Of a DNA stretch of 53,309 nt, positions 34,519 through 42,456 are shown piece by piece (the stretch's first letter is position 1; each line of letters starts with the position of its first letter). The position numbers and the translations under genes were made by a program. Source of the DNA: Shewanella inventionis (lineage in GTDB: Bacteria; Pseudomonadota; Gammaproteobacteria; Enterobacterales; Shewanellaceae); assembly GCF_014641855.1 (NCBI RefSeq), contig NZ_BMII01000034.1:1-53309 (forward strand). The letters are read 5' to 3'. Under the pieces are notes generated by a model that was given only the letters and a program-made list of their open reading frames with translations, did no database searches and was not told the DNA's origin.

Positions 34519-35451
34519 ATGCCAGAGTCGAATGTATCTAAACCGTATGCGGCGATTACGTTAGGGTCTAATAGTTTTAATATGTTGGTTGCCCAAACCG
34601 TAGGTGGCAAGCCTGCGGTTATCGCCAAATACAAGCGTAAAGTCCGACTTGCTGAAGGCATTGGCGATGATGGTATGTTGTCTGAGGACGTTATTCTGCG
34701 TGGTTTAGACTGTTTAGCCATGTTTGCGTCAATGCTTAAGCAACATCATATAGCGGCTGAAAATGTCGCTGTGTTTGCTACTGCCACACTACGTGTGATT
34801 ACCAATGCGGACGAATTTCATCGTCGTGCTTTGCCTATTTTACATCATGAAATTGAAGTGATTTCAGGCCTGCGTGAAGCCGAACTGATTTATCAAGGTA
34901 TGGTGGCGACAACGCAAGGTGATGGTCGTCGTTTGGTGATTGATATTGGTGGTGCAAGTACTGAGTTTATTATTGGTGATGGCAGTAAGGTGCTATTTAA
35001 AACCAGCGTGCCTATGGGATGCGTGTTGTTTAATCAACGGTTTTTTAACCAATATCCATTGCAAAGTATCGATTTTGAGCAGGCTATAGATTATGTCTAT
35101 GTGATGCTTGCTGAGCATCGAGATCAACTTTTGTCGCTAGGCTGGCAATCTGTGCTTGGCGCGTCTGGTGCGGTGCAGTCGGTTGTGTCTGTGTTACAGC
35201 ATCGAGACAGACCTGCAATCATTAGCTTAGACATATTATTGGCTTTTCAAGCTGAAATATTGGCTCAAAGTGACATGGGGTTAAGCGGCATAAATGGTTT
35301 AGATGCAGAGCAAGCTCCTACATTTGCGTCAGGCGTAGCGATACTTATAGCTTTGTTTAAATGCTTGAATATTCAAAGTTTACATCTGGCTGGTGGTGCG
35401 CTGCGCGAAGGCGTGTTGCAATTATTGGCAGATAGAATAGCCGGTTATTAG
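34519..35451 (+). CDS. Short Ppx/GppA phosphatase-family protein
   Basis: A 310-residue protein comprising only the actin-like ASKHA phosphatase core; the C-terminal HD-like and dimerisation parts of full-length GppA (~494) or Ppx (~513) are absent. YAAITLGSNSFN is unusual: the motif is normally AAIDLGSNSFH, so the phosphate-binding Asp is Thr and His is Asn. GGASTEF, the second phosphate loop, is intact. It may be a divergent polyphosphate or pppGpp hydrolase, or inactive. It starts right after the rhlB stop, the same neighbour order as gppA in enterobacteria. Confidence 0.85.
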   Translation: MPESNVSKPYAAITLGSNSFNMLVAQTVGGKPAVIAKYKRKVRLAEGIGDDGMLSEDVILRGLDCLAMFASMLKQHHIAAENVAVFATATLRVITNADEFHRRALPILHHEIEVISGLREAELIYQGMVATTQGDGRRLVIDIGGASTEFIIGDGSKVLFKTSVPMGCVLFNQRFFNQYPLQSIDFEQAIDYVYVMLAEHRDQLLSLGWQSVLGASGAVQSVVSVLQHRDRPAIISLDILLAFQAEILAQSDMGLSGINGLDAEQAPTFASGVAILIALFKCLNIQSLHLAGGALREGVLQLLADRIAGY

Positions 35452-35494
35452 CGATTTTTAGTATCGTGTAGTTTTGATAATCTTGGTGTTGATA

Positions 35495-35526
35495 AAAATA
35501 GGTCGCCATGGCGACCTATTTTTTTA
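35495..35526. terminator. Bidirectional terminator after the Ppx/GppA gene
   Basis: AATAGGTCGCC / GGCGACCTATT is a near-continuous palindrome with an A-run before and a T-run after. It lies between two convergent genes and should end both transcripts. Confidence 0.92.
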
Positions 35527-35544
35527 GTGCATTAAGCGGAAACG

Positions 35545-36096
35545 TTATTTTAATATTTCAACTAAGTCTGCTTCTAAGTTGACCTTTGGGCGCTCCACAA
35601 TACGGCCTAATTCATTGCCTTGCTGCTTAACAATAAAAGTTGGAATACGGCTAAATGCATATTTAGCAGCTAGCCCTTCTGGATCTTGTTTGCTGCGGTC
35701 TACCCCAATGTATTCCACTTGAATATTGGGATTGGCTGCCGCTTCGATGATCCGCATAAAATGTGGTGTTTCACGGTGACAATCTGGGCACCAGGTACCA
35801 ATAATGACCACTATTTGTGTTGGTACATCAATCGCTTTAAGTACGTCAACCGCTTGTGCATCGACCTGGTAACTGGCAAAGCCATCTGCGTAACCTGGTA
35901 AAGTGGTCGTGAGCGTTTGTGGTTCTATAACACCGGTTAAAATCACTTCTTGTTTCTCCTCGCTGCATGTTGCAATAAAGCCTTGTTGTTCTTTTTCAAA
36001 CGCACAACCAGAATTAGCTGACGCTGGCATAGATAATATCTGAGTACCGAAAAAGAGTGCGGTAGTGGCCAATAATGTTTTGATGTTATTGTGCAT
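35545..36096 (-). CDS. Exported thioredoxin-fold protein
   Basis: The ATG at 36096 is preferred to 36150 because it begins a regular signal peptide (cleavage near PASA-N, residue 27). The mature protein has a TlpA-type thioredoxin fold with CPDC at 103-106 in GTWCPDCHRE, plus two extra cysteines at 31 and 44 before the fold. The C-terminus shows a cis-Pro-like IPTFIV. A periplasmic disulfide exchange or reducing role is likely, but the partner is unknown. It is convergent with the Ppx/GppA gene. Confidence 0.85.
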   Translation of the reverse strand: MHNNIKTLLATTALFFGTQILSMPASANSGCAFEKEQQGFIATCSEEKQEVILTGVIEPQTLTTTLPGYADGFASYQVDAQAVDVLKAIDVPTQIVVIIGTWCPDCHRETPHFMRIIEAAANPNIQVEYIGVDRSKQDPEGLAAKYAFSRIPTFIVKQQGNELGRIVERPKVNLEADLVEILK

Positions 36097-36213
36097 GATA
36101 ATGTCTCGCTTAAGAAGAAAATCCTTTGGGGATCGATTGAGTGTATTCAATCATGCTAATGATAATGTGTTAAGGCTAGGGTGTTATTGATGCAAGCAAG
36201 ATCACTAAAATAG

Positions 36214-36239
36214 AAAGCCAATCTTTGATGATTGGCTTT
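36214..36239 (-). terminator. Intrinsic terminator after hemB
   Basis: AAAGCCAATC / GATTGGCTTT with a short loop is followed on the minus strand by TTTCTATTTT, about 27 bp past the hemB stop. Confidence 0.75.
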
Positions 36240-36265
36240 TGATTGTGAGCGGTTTAGTGCTTTAT

Positions 36266-37276
36266 TTAGTTTTGCTCTTTAAGCCACTGCGCTGCGCGTT
36301 TGGCAAAGTAGGTTAAAATACCGTCTGCTCCAGCGCGTTTAAAGCAAAGTAGTGATTCCATCACAATGGCTTTTTCAGCTAGCCAGCCGTTTTGAATGGC
36401 AGCCATGTGCATGGCGTATTCGCCACTGACTTGGTAAGCAAACGTTGGCACAGCCAGCTCTGTTTTTACGCGGTGTACTATGTCTAAATAAGGCATACCG
36501 GGTTTTACCATCACCATGTCTGCACCTTCTTGAATATCGAGTGCAACTTCGTGCAAAGCTTCGTCGCTGTTGGCTGGGTCCATTTGGTAACTATGCTTAT
36601 TGCCCCCTTTTAAATTGCCAGCAGAGCCGACAGCATCACGGAAAGGGCCATAGTAGCTTGATGAGTATTTGGCTGAGTACGCCATTATTTGGGTATTCAC
36701 AAATCCATTTTCTTCTAATGCTTGGCGTATAGCGCCTATGCGGCCGTCCATCATGTCTGATGGGGCAACGATATCGGCACCTGCCTCAGCATGAGACAGA
36801 GCTTGTTTGACTAATATCTCGGTGGTGACGTCATTGAGTATGTAGCCTGTGTCGTCAATAATGCCGTCCTGACCATGGGTGGTAAACGGGTCTAGTGCAA
36901 CATCTGTCATTACACCTAACTGAGGAAAGGCTTGCTTTAACTCACGTACAGCACGTTGCACTAGGCCATCAGGGTTGTATGACTCTTCTGCTAGTAGGCT
37001 TTTTTTATCAATTGGCGTTACAGGGAATAATGCTATTAGTGGGATCCCTAGTTCAACCAACTCTGCGGCTTCTTTTAACAGTAAATCAATAGAGTAACGC
37101 TCAATACCCGGCATCGATGCGACTTTTTCAGAGCGTTGAAAGCCTTCTAATACAAACATTGGATAAATTAAATCATTCACCGTTAGGGTGTTTTCTGACA
37201 TTAAACGACGACTAAAGTCATGTTTACGCATGCGGCGCATTCTGCGCTGAGGGAAGGCACTAGTAATAATATTCAA
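36266..37276 (-). CDS. hemB: Delta-aminolevulinic acid dehydratase (porphobilinogen synthase)
   Basis: Joins two 5-aminolevulinates to porphobilinogen. The TTG at 37276 is proposed as the start (336 residues), because AGGAG lies 6 bases before it; the in-frame ATG at 37324 would add 16 poorly conserved residues and overlap the upstream gene. Active-site lysines lie in AYSAKYSSSYYGPFR and MVKPGMPYLD. The metal region reads DVALDPFTTHGQDG without cysteines, the Mg-type site known from Pseudomonas rather than the Zn/Cys type of E. coli. It follows the diguanylate cyclase by 14 bp. Confidence 0.94.
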   Translation of the reverse strand: MNIITSAFPQRRMRRMRKHDFSRRLMSENTLTVNDLIYPMFVLEGFQRSEKVASMPGIERYSIDLLLKEAAELVELGIPLIALFPVTPIDKKSLLAEESYNPDGLVQRAVRELKQAFPQLGVMTDVALDPFTTHGQDGIIDDTGYILNDVTTEILVKQALSHAEAGADIVAPSDMMDGRIGAIRQALEENGFVNTQIMAYSAKYSSSYYGPFRDAVGSAGNLKGGNKHSYQMDPANSDEALHEVALDIQEGADMVMVKPGMPYLDIVHRVKTELAVPTFAYQVSGEYAMHMAAIQNGWLAEKAIVMESLLCFKRAGADGILTYFAKRAAQWLKEQN

Positions 37277-37290
37277 TTTCGACTCCTGGA

Positions 37291-39219
37291 TTAAATCTGG
37301 TCTGCTTTGAGTGCGTAATAGCACACTTTATTTCTGCCACTGCGTTTTGCTTGATACAGTGCTTTATCTGCTTGTTCGAGTAACAACATTGGATGCTCAT
37401 CGCTGTCGATAATATCTGCACTTACGCCAATGCTTACCGTTAATGGAATGTGTTGACCATTATGAGTAATCTCTTGCTCACTGATTGTTTGGCGAATTTG
37501 CTCTGCAACCTGTTGAGCGCCTTCGGCATCGGTGCTAGGTAAAATAATAGCAAATTCTTCACCACCAAAACGTGATACGAGATCGGTTGGGCGCTTTAAA
37601 ATGTCTGATAATACTTGGGCAATGGTTTGGATTGAGTGATCGCCCGCAAGGTGGCCATATTGATCGTTTATACTTTTAAATTTATCAATATCTACCATCA
37701 ATAATGCCATAGGTGTCTGTTGACGACGGCTGATACGGCCCTCTGCAATGAGACGACGATCAAAGGCGCTTCGATTTTTTACTCCGGTGAGGCTGTCAAT
37801 GGTATTTTGTTCAGTGAGTTTTTGATTTACTTCGTTCAGTTCACGTAATGTTATCTCGAGTTCTAGGGTGCGTTCTTGCACCATTTGCTCAAGTTTTTCG
37901 CTGTTTTCGGCTTCAGCATGCAGGGCTTCTTCACGCACTTCGCGGATCCGTTGTGCTTGCTCTAATGCCTGCTGTTGAATTTTAAACTTAGCTTTTCGTT
38001 CATCGTTATAACGCAAAGCGAGTACTGCAGCCATTGTCACTACTTCAAAAGTCAGGCCTATCATGGTTGGTATTTGAGGGGCGACATCTAGGTTGATGAT
38101 GCCAACATACAATAGCCCTGTGATGATACATCCCAATAATAATGCGATTCGACCAACAGCATATAAAGTGGCATTACGTTGGCCTATAAATGCTTGGATG
38201 AGCGAGAAGGCCACTAAAATTGTACTCATGGTAAGAACAACAAAAACCAGGATATAAAGTGCGGAGCTGTAATGTAGAAATGGCATTATTATGGCCAATA
38301 AAAATGCGATAACCGCCATGACTCTGCAGATACGTAACATTTTTAGGTTATGGTATTTGAGTTGCAGCGCCTTCTCGGTAAACATTAATGAGAAGCCCAA
38401 GGTAAGCGGGATAATAATAGAGAATATGTATTGCTGCATAATGGGCCATTGAGGCCATAAATACCGAAATGACACGCCATGAATACTGGCTGTCAGTATG
38501 GTGAGCCCAAGTACATAAGCACTGTAATAGCTATAGCTAAATGAGCGCGAAGCTAATGCAATGAAAAAGCTAAAAAGACTAATCGCTGTTAATAAGCCGA
38601 TTTGAAGTCCTATATACAAGTTTTTAGTTTCTATAACCTGCGTTAAGTCATTCGATGACCATAACACTAAAGGTAAGTTGATACTGCCGAGGCTGTCTAT
38701 TTTGATGTAAAACTTATGCGTATCTCCTGGCTGAAATTCAACAGGATATAAAAAAATATTACTCAAAAGTGGCCGCTGTTTAAAGGGTAATGAGTCGCCC
38801 ATTTGTTGTGCGCTGACGAGCTCCCCATTAATAAAATGATAAATCACTATGCTGTCTAGTAATGGATTATCGATAGCAATAATACGAGATAAGTAATCCT
38901 CTGGATTGTAAATGCTAAATGTTACCCAATAGTTTTTTACACCGATATGTTGCGGTTGTGCAGTATCGAACTTTTTCCAGGCGCTGGGGGCTTGCTCTAA
39001 TACTTTAGTTAATTGGCTGATATTTGGACTGTGATTGATATAAATCCAATCTTGTAAATCAATTTTAGTAATGGAGCTGGAGGTTAACCTCAGTGGAACA
39101 TTTTGTGTGGTATTTGCCCAGCCAAATTGACAGATAATCAGTAATATAAATCCTAACAACAGCGGTGCGCTGACTCTTAATGTTGATGATAACTGTGCCA
39201 TGTTAGCCATTTGCATCAC
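37291..39219 (-). CDS. 7TMR-DISM membrane diguanylate cyclase
   Basis: A 642-residue protein with a signal/anchor segment (about 13-34), an extracytoplasmic 7TMR-DISM ligand-binding domain (~35-180), seven membrane helices (~195-405), a coiled coil and a C-terminal GGDEF domain. The active motif is GGEEF (552-556) and RPTD sits five residues before it, a functional product-inhibition I-site. It should make c-di-GMP from GTP in response to an external ligand. Its start overlaps the tatD stop by 4 bp and hemB follows, so it appears co-transcribed with both. Confidence 0.92.
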   Translation of the reverse strand: MMQMANMAQLSSTLRVSAPLLLGFILLIICQFGWANTTQNVPLRLTSSSITKIDLQDWIYINHSPNISQLTKVLEQAPSAWKKFDTAQPQHIGVKNYWVTFSIYNPEDYLSRIIAIDNPLLDSIVIYHFINGELVSAQQMGDSLPFKQRPLLSNIFLYPVEFQPGDTHKFYIKIDSLGSINLPLVLWSSNDLTQVIETKNLYIGLQIGLLTAISLFSFFIALASRSFSYSYYSAYVLGLTILTASIHGVSFRYLWPQWPIMQQYIFSIIIPLTLGFSLMFTEKALQLKYHNLKMLRICRVMAVIAFLLAIIMPFLHYSSALYILVFVVLTMSTILVAFSLIQAFIGQRNATLYAVGRIALLLGCIITGLLYVGIINLDVAPQIPTMIGLTFEVVTMAAVLALRYNDERKAKFKIQQQALEQAQRIREVREEALHAEAENSEKLEQMVQERTLELEITLRELNEVNQKLTEQNTIDSLTGVKNRSAFDRRLIAEGRISRRQQTPMALLMVDIDKFKSINDQYGHLAGDHSIQTIAQVLSDILKRPTDLVSRFGGEEFAIILPSTDAEGAQQVAEQIRQTISEQEITHNGQHIPLTVSIGVSADIIDSDEHPMLLLEQADKALYQAKRSGRNKVCYYALKADQI

Positions 39220-40031
39220 TTATCGACCATTACTTGATTAATCGTTAACCCAAAAAAATCACAACTATTTTGAAAGCAATACTGAGCCAGTTCAGTTTCA
39301 GATTGCTGACGAAGTTGTGCCATTGTGTTCACTATGTAGGGTAAATACTGAGGTAAATTCTTACTCGATTTAGGTTTAGGCCGCATGCTGCGTGGCAACA
39401 AGTAAGGGCTGTCGGTTTCTGCCATGATACGGTTGTTAGGGATTAATGGTACGAGTTGTGCGAGCTCTTGCCCCCTACGTTCATCGCAAATCCAGCCGGT
39501 AATTCCAATATATAAATCGGCCGCTAGGCAGGATTCAAGTTCATTTTTAGTGCCAGTAAAGCAATGCAATAATGCTTTAGGTAATTCACTTCGGTATTCA
39601 TTAACTATGGCGATAAAGTCTTGATGGGCATCGCGACAATGCATTAACACCGGCATATTTAGCTCGCAGGCAAGCTCTAGTTGTGCTGCAAAAGCTTGGC
39701 GTTGCGCGGGGCGTGGTGAGAAATCGCGGTTGTAGTCTAGACCACACTCACCAATAGCGACGACATTGTGTTGCGATGCGAGTTGTTTTACCGTATTGCT
39801 GCTTTGTTCATTCCAACTAGAGGCCTGATGAGGATGCACTCCAGCAGTACAATAAAGTTGCTGTGGAAATTGCTCACAGAGAAGGCTTGCTTGTTTACTT
39901 TCATCAATATCGCTACCGATAACAATTAACGGCGAAACATGGTGTTTCGCCGCATCATTGATAATAGCGTCAATGTCGTGTTTTAACCGCTCACTGAGCA
40001 GGTTAACCGCGATGTCGATATATTGAGTCAT
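39216..40031 (-). CDS. tatD: TatD-family metal-dependent DNase
   Basis: A 271-residue TIM-barrel hydrolase. FDIGVNL-like start (IDIAVNL), AGVHPH, GECGLDYNRDF, MHCRD, HCFTGT and ETDSPYL carry the metal ligands and match E. coli TatD, a 3'-5' exonuclease. It is near tatABC but in a separate operon with the cyclase. The overlap of 4 bp with the next gene implies coupled translation. Confidence 0.93.
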   Translation of the reverse strand: MTQYIDIAVNLLSERLKHDIDAIINDAAKHHVSPLIVIGSDIDESKQASLLCEQFPQQLYCTAGVHPHQASSWNEQSSNTVKQLASQHNVVAIGECGLDYNRDFSPRPAQRQAFAAQLELACELNMPVLMHCRDAHQDFIAIVNEYRSELPKALLHCFTGTKNELESCLAADLYIGITGWICDERRGQELAQLVPLIPNNRIMAETDSPYLLPRSMRPKPKSSKNLPQYLPYIVNTMAQLRQQSETELAQYCFQNSCDFFGLTINQVMVDK

Positions 40032-40048
40032 AAGGGTTTGTGTGGTGA

Positions 40049-40615
40049 CTACTTTAGTCGTTTAACTCTGGTGGTGGCATTACGCTCATCACTGCCCATT
40101 AAAAAGGAGTTAAGTGCGCCAGTTTCAATGTAGATTTTTTGACCCTTTTTCACTTTGTAGCGTTCAGCGTTTGTTTGTGTCCACACTTGACCATTTTCAA
40201 GAGTCACCACAATAGCTCCACTGGCTGATTTTGTTACTTTTGCTACCGTGAAATAAAGACGATCCACCTCATCCTCGATAACTTTTTTTTGTAACCCAAA
40301 ATCGTCGATGCTTAGTTCTGGTGAAACGGTTGTGGGAGTCGCTATTTCAGGTGCTACTGATTGAGACGGTGTTCTAGTTACCACAGTTGCGACTGGTGGG
40401 GTGGCCAATGTAACCGCTGCAGGGGCTTTGGCTACCTCTTCGATAGGCGTTTGGCTACTTGGTTTTGTATTGGCGGCTAGTTGGTCATAACAATTTAAGC
40501 GTTCAGTATCATTGGATTGAGATGCACAAATTGACAATTGATCGATGAGTTGATTATTGGCTTGTGCATTGACTGACATCAATAAAACACCAGCGGCAAT
40601 TAAACATAAACGCAT
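40049..40615 (-). CDS. Exported protein of unknown function
   Basis: A 188-residue protein with a signal peptide (MRLCLIAAGVLLMSVNAQA) and a short N-terminal motif, ICASQSNDTERLNCYDQLA, seen in other secreted proteins with two conserved cysteines. A Pro/Thr/Ala-rich linker follows (~60-100), then a beta-rich C-terminal domain with VWTQTNAERYKVKKGQKI. Function unknown. The start has AAGGAAG 6 bases upstream. It is first of a likely operon with tatD, the cyclase and hemB. Confidence 0.82.
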   Translation of the reverse strand: MRLCLIAAGVLLMSVNAQANNQLIDQLSICASQSNDTERLNCYDQLAANTKPSSQTPIEEVAKAPAAVTLATPPVATVVTRTPSQSVAPEIATPTTVSPELSIDDFGLQKKVIEDEVDRLYFTVAKVTKSASGAIVVTLENGQVWTQTNAERYKVKKGQKIYIETGALNSFLMGSDERNATTRVKRLK

Positions 40616-40930
40616 TTTTCTTCCTTATTATTTGTCTTGGGCGTGTTGATCTTTGCTGGTTGAATTTTGTCCGAGATAGAAACAGATTAAGCGCGGCGAG
40701 TGAATTGTCGTAAAGCAATCTAAGTAAAACTCGCTCAATAAAGCAGAATCCGTTTTTAGCTGAACGCTTCGGCAGCGTTTGTTGTTCATTTTTACTAGGT
40801 TATCGGCTTTTATGTAGAATAACTACACTCCAAAGCTTCTGTTTTGTCTAAATGAACCACAATTTGCTGCAAAAAACCTTAAATGATCAACACGCCCTAA
40901 CTAAAAATGACCAACTAATGCCATTTTTAG
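40616..40930. other. Intergenic region between tatC and the exported-protein gene
   Basis: A 315-bp stretch with no convincing gene. It should hold the promoter for the minus-strand operon at 40615. A small hairpin AACGCT/AGCGTT (40763-40779) and an AT-rich inverted repeat AACTAAAAATG/CATTTTTAGTT (40899-40932) near the tatC stop are visible; the latter may terminate tatC mRNA weakly. Confidence 0.5.
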
Positions 40931-41683
40931 TTAGCTATCAGCGTGCTCGTTCTCTGGCACGTCATCCTGTTCTTTTTTACTGTAAAAGCGTGCTGCTATC
41001 AAGCCACCCTCAAACAATAACAGCATTGGTACTGCTAGCATAGTCTGAGAAATAATATCGGGTGGAGTTAATAGCATCCCGATAACAAAAGCACCGACCA
41101 CAATATAGGGGCGTTTTTGGCGAAGCTCGTCAGGTGTAGTCACACCAGCCCAGCATAATAAAACCACCGCTACCGGGATTTCGAACGCTAAACCAAAAGC
41201 AAAAAATAGCTTCAAAATAAAGCTTAAATAGCTACTGATATCGGTTGCAACTTGCACGCCTTCTGGTGCGACACTTGTGAAAAAACCGAACACTACCGGA
41301 AACACAATATAATAAGCAAACGCGATACCTAAATAAAATAACAAGGTGCTGCTGGTGAGTAATGGTACCACTAAGCGTTTTTCATGCTTATATAACCCAG
41401 GGGCTACAAATGACCATATTTGATAGAGTACATAAGGAATAGCAATAAAAAAGGCTAATACTAATGTCAGTTTAAAAGGGGCAAAAAACGGCGCAGCTAC
41501 GTCGGTTGCAATCATGCTGCCGCTTTCAGGCAGTGAGCGCATTAACGGTAGTGCAATATAGTGGTAGATATCATTTGCCCAATACACAATAGCAATGAAT
41601 ACAAATAACACACTGCCAATGGCTTTTAGCAGTTTGGTACGTAATTCAAGCAAATGGCTGATTAGCGGTTGCTGTTGTGACAT
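40931..41683 (-). CDS. tatC: Sec-independent translocase subunit TatC
   Basis: A 250-residue, six-helix inner-membrane protein that binds twin-arginine signal peptides. Signatures are PLISHLLELRTKLL at the N-terminus, FVAPGLYKHEKR, the P-x-F-GFF region and LLTPPDIISQT. It follows tatB by 3 bp. Needed to export folded, cofactor-containing respiratory enzymes, numerous in Shewanella. Confidence 0.97.
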   Translation of the reverse strand: MSQQQPLISHLLELRTKLLKAIGSVLFVFIAIVYWANDIYHYIALPLMRSLPESGSMIATDVAAPFFAPFKLTLVLAFFIAIPYVLYQIWSFVAPGLYKHEKRLVVPLLTSSTLLFYLGIAFAYYIVFPVVFGFFTSVAPEGVQVATDISSYLSFILKLFFAFGLAFEIPVAVVLLCWAGVTTPDELRQKRPYIVVGAFVIGMLLTPPDIISQTMLAVPMLLLFEGGLIAARFYSKKEQDDVPENEHADS

Positions 41684-41686
41684 GAA

Positions 41687-42100
41687 TTATCCGTTAGATT
41701 TAGGAGGTGAACTGTTTTCTGATGTAGTGTCGACGGGTTGAGCTTCTTTATTGCTCGACGTCGATGGTGTCTCAGATGTTGACGCAACAGGAGAAACATC
41801 TTCCACTTTATAAGGCCTATTAACTGACTCAGCAGCCTGTTTTAGCTGTTCAATCGATTCTTTCAGTTCTGGCGATAAATTGGCTAAGCCTTTGCTCTCT
41901 GCTTTTTTTAAATCAGAGTGTAATTGTTCAATTTTCAGTTCTTGTTCAAGTTCATCTTTAACAGAATTAGCCATGCGTTTTATGGCACGGATCCAACCTG
42001 TTACCGAACGCACCGCAACCGGTAATCTTTCGGGGCCGAGAACCACAAGCCCCAAAATACCGATCAGCAGCAGCTCCATAAAGCCGATACCGTCAAACAT
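41687..42100 (-). CDS. tatB: Sec-independent translocase subunit TatB
   Basis: A 137-residue protein with one N-terminal membrane helix (MFDGIGFMELLLIGILGLVVLGPERLP, key Glu and Pro present), an amphipathic helix and a Ser/Thr/Pro-rich variable tail. Receives signal peptides with TatC. Starts 6 bp after tatA. Confidence 0.95.
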   Translation of the reverse strand: MFDGIGFMELLLIGILGLVVLGPERLPVAVRSVTGWIRAIKRMANSVKDELEQELKIEQLHSDLKKAESKGLANLSPELKESIEQLKQAAESVNRPYKVEDVSPVASTSETPSTSSNKEAQPVDTTSENSSPPKSNG

Positions 42101-42106
42101 AATAAA

Positions 42107-42346
42107 TTACGCCTGTTTATCTTTAGATTCAGGTTGCTTTTCAGCTGCCTGTTGCGAAGTCGCAGCTGTCTGGTCTTTATCTTTGTCTTCTATTGATTTG
42201 TTTTCTTCTTCGGGAGACATGGCGTTTTTAAAGCCTTTTACTGCCCCACCTAAATCACCGCCTAAAGAGCGTAATTTTTTAGTACCAAATAATAAAATGA
42301 CAATTAGTGCAATGATAAGAAGCTGCCAAATACTGATGCCGCCCAT
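42107..42346 (-). CDS. tatA: Sec-independent translocase subunit TatA
   Basis: A 79-residue pore-forming subunit: membrane helix ISIWQLLIIALIVILLFG, the FGTKKLRSLGGDLG hinge and amphipathic helix, then an acidic tail. First of tatABC and 110 bp downstream of ubiB. Confidence 0.96.
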   Translation of the reverse strand: MGGISIWQLLIIALIVILLFGTKKLRSLGGDLGGAVKGFKNAMSPEEENKSIEDKDKDQTAATSQQAAEKQPESKDKQA

Positions 42347-42456
42347 GAAGATTATCCTCTTTAAATAAAAAATGGTTTTTGTAAAACGTTATAGTAACAA
42401 GCCACAATACAATCCAATTCTTTAAGTATTATGAACCTCTCATAAATTAGTGCTAG

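Noticed and set aside
36154..36172. Fur-box-like TAATGATAAT upstream of the thioredoxin-like gene
   Set aside because: Only about 12 of 19 positions match the Fur consensus and the second half is poor; too weak to report as a site.
40852..41043. A 63-codon plus-strand frame over the tatC end
   Set aside because: Most of it lies antisense to tatC, so it is a shadow frame.
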